Positions 61,091-64,000 of a stretch of 64,000 nt of DNA are shown here, in pieces. The position numbers and the translations under genes were made by a program. The stretch comes from Trichobilharzia regenti (Eukaryota > Platyhelminthes > Trematoda > Strigeidida > Schistosomatidae). Location: the NCBI GenBank assembly GCA_944472135.2, contig OX235263.1:3269517-3333516 (forward strand), written 5' to 3'. Below the pieces are notes generated by a model. That model searched no databases and was not told the DNA's origin. It saw only the letters and a list, made by a program, of their open reading frames with translations. Every line of letters begins with the position of its first letter. Within the stretch, counting starts at the first letter, position 1.

Positions 61091-64000
61091 TTTTGGGTTA
61101 TAGAAAATTAAAACAAAAAGAATCACATCTTAATTTCAAAAAACAGTGTGATGAATTAAGTAGCAAAGTAAGATGAATTCGACTGTGGAAAAGTTATTTA
61201 ACAGGAAACCAAACCTTAAGAAATTTGATGAAGCATGGAGCAGTGATATAATCAGCTTGAACGTGATATATGAGCAATGTAATGGATTGAAGGATATAGT
61301 ATGTTAAAGAGGTGAACAAATATTTTTGGATTTTCATGAAAATATGATGGTACATTTGGCTTATTTACTGAAACTTCACGACACCCACTGGATAAAGAAG
61401 GTGGTGCCCCAAAATGATCAAGTCCCGTTCGTTGAATCTAGTCGCTCCTCGCCAGTAGTAGCTGTAAGATTGCAGAAAACACTGACGAAATACCAGCTTT
61501 GATGACAAATCACCCTTAAAACCTATTAGGTTGGCTCGGAAATCCCTGACACCGAAAGGACATATGGCCCTGCAGATTTCTCTGACAAGATAAAAAATGT
61601 CGTCGGCTGCATGCTACAGGTAGGATCATCACGCACTCAAATGGTTACTACGACTCACTTTTCAAATGGTGCCAAAGGAAAATGCGAATGATTGGCCTCA
61701 TTTCGATTACACAGCCTTGATCAAGCAAGTTGTCCTAGATTAATACCCAGCACCCCACATTCAAGATTTCACCAGTGGTCTTCGAGGTTATACAATATAT
61801 GATAGTACAGATTTAGTTCGCGCACATCAAAATATTCTGGCTGCTGAGGAAGACAGCCAAAAAAGCCATTACTACCTCACGCAGATTATATGAGTCTTTT
61901 TAGGTAACATATAGCATCCGGAATTCTACACGAATCTGTCAGTTTTATGAATGACTTGTTGCCTGAACTGCTGCTAGCTGAAACAAGCGGCCAGCTTCCG
62001 ACCCGTAGTTTGATCGTGCACCTTTATGCTTTCTTTATACCATGGTAAATGAATACATCCTTGAACGCTCGTTAGTGGTGTATTCTTCCTTCGCAAGTTG
62101 AGACGGTGTTAGGAGCATCCTGGTCAACAGGTTGTATGCCTCAGTTCAAAGAGTCGGCAGGTAGTGTGACCGAAGCTCAGTTCTAGCACGATATATTGTC
62201 ACACAACAATCCTGAGCTTTATTTTCAGTTAAAGACAACTGGAAACTAGCTCAAAATCGTTCACAGGTCGAAACTAACTGATCTCATTTTACGTTAGAAG
62301 AATGGCTTTGTGCTCTTTTTTAGTGACTACTAGCTGAGCTGCCAGTGATTCCAGCAGAATTGGCCTGTTGATTCCGTTTTTCTGGGTCCACTATTTGACA
62401 TGGAACTTGTCTTACAGGGTAATCTATCCAGGTTTCCCTGTGTTGGCTCTTTTGGTGCCAGTTTTTCCGTTATTGGTCAAAAGTTTGCCTCAGGCCCTGA
62501 GATCATTGATACGTTGTCTATGCTCACGTGCTCTTCTCTGGGTCGTCCTCCCTAAAATATTTGATAGGCGATGTGCGCATATAGTTCAAGAGAGGGGTTA
62601 GGGTCTTAAACATCCAGTGCCTCCCGCACAATCCCTTGGAGGCCTGGTATACAATCCTGCCACAGCGTTGTGTGTTTGTTTCACGTTGAGCTCACCAACT
62701 GTAGTGATTGGTCATACTTAAGGTAGACCTTAATCAACCGCTCACCCTAATAACCTCTTCCTTTAATACTTCAATCAGCATTCTACCAAACGTGTTAGTA
62801 CCTATTAACGAACCCTAGGTAAAAAGGCCTGTAACTTGGTAGTGTGCTCCGGTGGGAATTATATTTCTACCGTAGATTAAGTATTGATCTTAATAAATAA
62901 GAATATTGTACAACTTGTCTGTCAACTGGCTTGGTTCGGAACCTCAGGAGTGCGCTCAATGATAGCACAACGATTGGGCGAGCCATGTGCAAGCAGACAC
63001 ACAGGAAAAAAGATGGCGTGGCGCCAGAGTACATGAATGCGTTAAAACAAGACTTCACACATTCAGGATGCACCACATACTCATCTCATCCTTCTTAATT
63101 CCTTAAACCCTAACTAGATCTGAGTGGCCTCTGCATAGTGTTGTATAGGTCTTACACTACGACGCAGGACTATATCTGCGTCATGTCTCATAAAAACGGC
63201 ATAATTGTTTTGAGTCGTTAATCAAGTTCATAAAGTCAAGTGAAATTAAGCTGAGAACTTTCAACGATCAATTTGTTTATCCGTGGAGACTGAAACACAT
63301 GGTAGCCACTATAATTTTTAAGGTACAAGAACTCGGCGGCGGCTTCATGGTACGATTGTTTATTTCTATAATATATCCCCATGATCGCTAATAAATACAA
63401 TTTTGAGAAGTCGTGACAGTTATATCCTACCTTCTACAGTTTAGGTGGTGTTGAGGACAAATATACGCTGTTCACTTGTTGACCATAACCATCAGCAAGA
63501 AACGGGAGGAAGTTTGTGTTGCTACTCAACTCTGGTGGCGACGTCAGTGAAAGGTTTGCAGTTTAACATTTATTGGAACCTGTTCGGATCACTTGTACAA
63601 TAATCGAACAATTTAAAATTTTGAAAAAGTATTAATTTATGATACTTCATGGTTGTAATTTACAACATAACCTATTCCGCCTGTAAAAATGCTGTGTATT
63701 TCTTGTAAACGTATCTGTTTATGCGAAATATAAATTATTATCTTTAAAGTGTGGCCGCCATGTTAGGTAGGCCAGGCTAAGGTGTCAGCTGGTAGTTTGG
63801 CTAAAGCTGAAATCTAACAGTATTGGTGGATACACAGCAATCGTGAGAGTGCTTTTTAGCCGAAACCAAGTATGAATGAGCTGGAAGTCTTTCAGGCAAC
63901 GTAACCTACTGATTTCCTAGACTACAGTGGAAATACCAGGTAACCTATTAGTTCTTGCGGTCTTGAGGATGAGTGTGGTGATTGACAATTTCTATCTCTG
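61091..64000. other. unassigned 2.9 kb
   Basis: I recognise no domain, SINE, LINE or PLE here. Base composition around 61.4-62.8 kb is less AT-rich than the repeats and holds broken frames of 60-80 codons on both strands (for example 62368-62601 plus), which could be an old, unrecognised transposon or a decayed gene. No splice-consistent exon set was found. Confidence 0.35.

Noticed and set aside
62368..62601. 77-residue hydrophobic plus-strand frame
   Set aside because: No signal of splicing or homology; hydrophobicity comes from T-rich codons.

Overview
This window is nuclear DNA of a blood fluke, almost certainly a Schistosoma species. The evidence is AT-rich intergenic DNA, host introns of only 32-51 bp, tRNA-headed 330-bp tandem units carrying a hammerhead ribozyme (the SM-alpha type), a CsRn1/Boudicca-type Gypsy element, RTE and CR1-like LINEs, and many Penelope-like elements (PLEs). 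No prokaryotic, CRISPR, rRNA or genuine tRNA gene was seen.

Two host genes are recognisable. A SAAL1 orthologue (armadillo-like protein) runs on the + strand from 1259 to 10974 in ten phase-compatible exons. Exons 1-6 are packed within 1 kb by micro-introns; the 3' exons are separated by multi-kilobase introns full of transposons. A single-exon CFAP96 (C4orf47) orthologue, a ciliary/centrosomal protein, lies at 39703-40632. A possible C-terminus of an upstream gene touches the left edge.

Nearly everything else is transposon-derived and heavily nested. 4.4-7.7 kb: two PLEs. 8.0-15.5 kb: inverted copies of one LTR, an RTE-A fragment and a 3.6-kb RTE-A copy that has lost its YADD box. 15.7-19.6 kb: an intact 3.85-kb RTE-B with a perfect 12-bp target-site duplication (TSD). 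19.7-26.5 kb: family-B PLEs, one interrupted by a 3.07-kb block holding a large palindrome of hammerhead-bearing units. 27.2-32.2 kb: a PLE inverted pair interrupted by a 3.25-kb RTE-C. 32.4-33.5 kb: a second copy of a 1.14-kb segment found at 23.4-24.6 kb. 33.7-38.8 kb: LINE, SINE and PLE debris. 40.9-44.4 kb: an RTE-C fragment split by a PLE, then another PLE remnant. 44.7-50.1 kb: an apparently intact Boudicca-like LTR retrotransposon with LTRs that read as identical. 50.2-55.6 kb: SINEs and a PLE nested in a PLE. 55.9-59.3 kb: an open CR1-like LINE. 59.6-61.1 kb: SINE palindrome and PLE remnant. 61.1-64 kb: unassigned.

The most interesting signals are: (1) two tRNA-headed repeat families with hammerhead ribozyme folds immediately downstream of the tRNA-like part, the well-known SM-alpha type and a second, dispersed family whose ribozyme has different stems; (2) two SINE families that look tripartite, each a tRNA head plus 5'-region and 3'-tail sequence of a partner LINE present in this window (CR1-like for SINE-1, RTE-C for SINE-3); (3) the repeated fold-back organisation of PLEs and SINEs. 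Family labels such as RTE-A/B/C, PLE-B and SINE-1/2/3 are local names used here.
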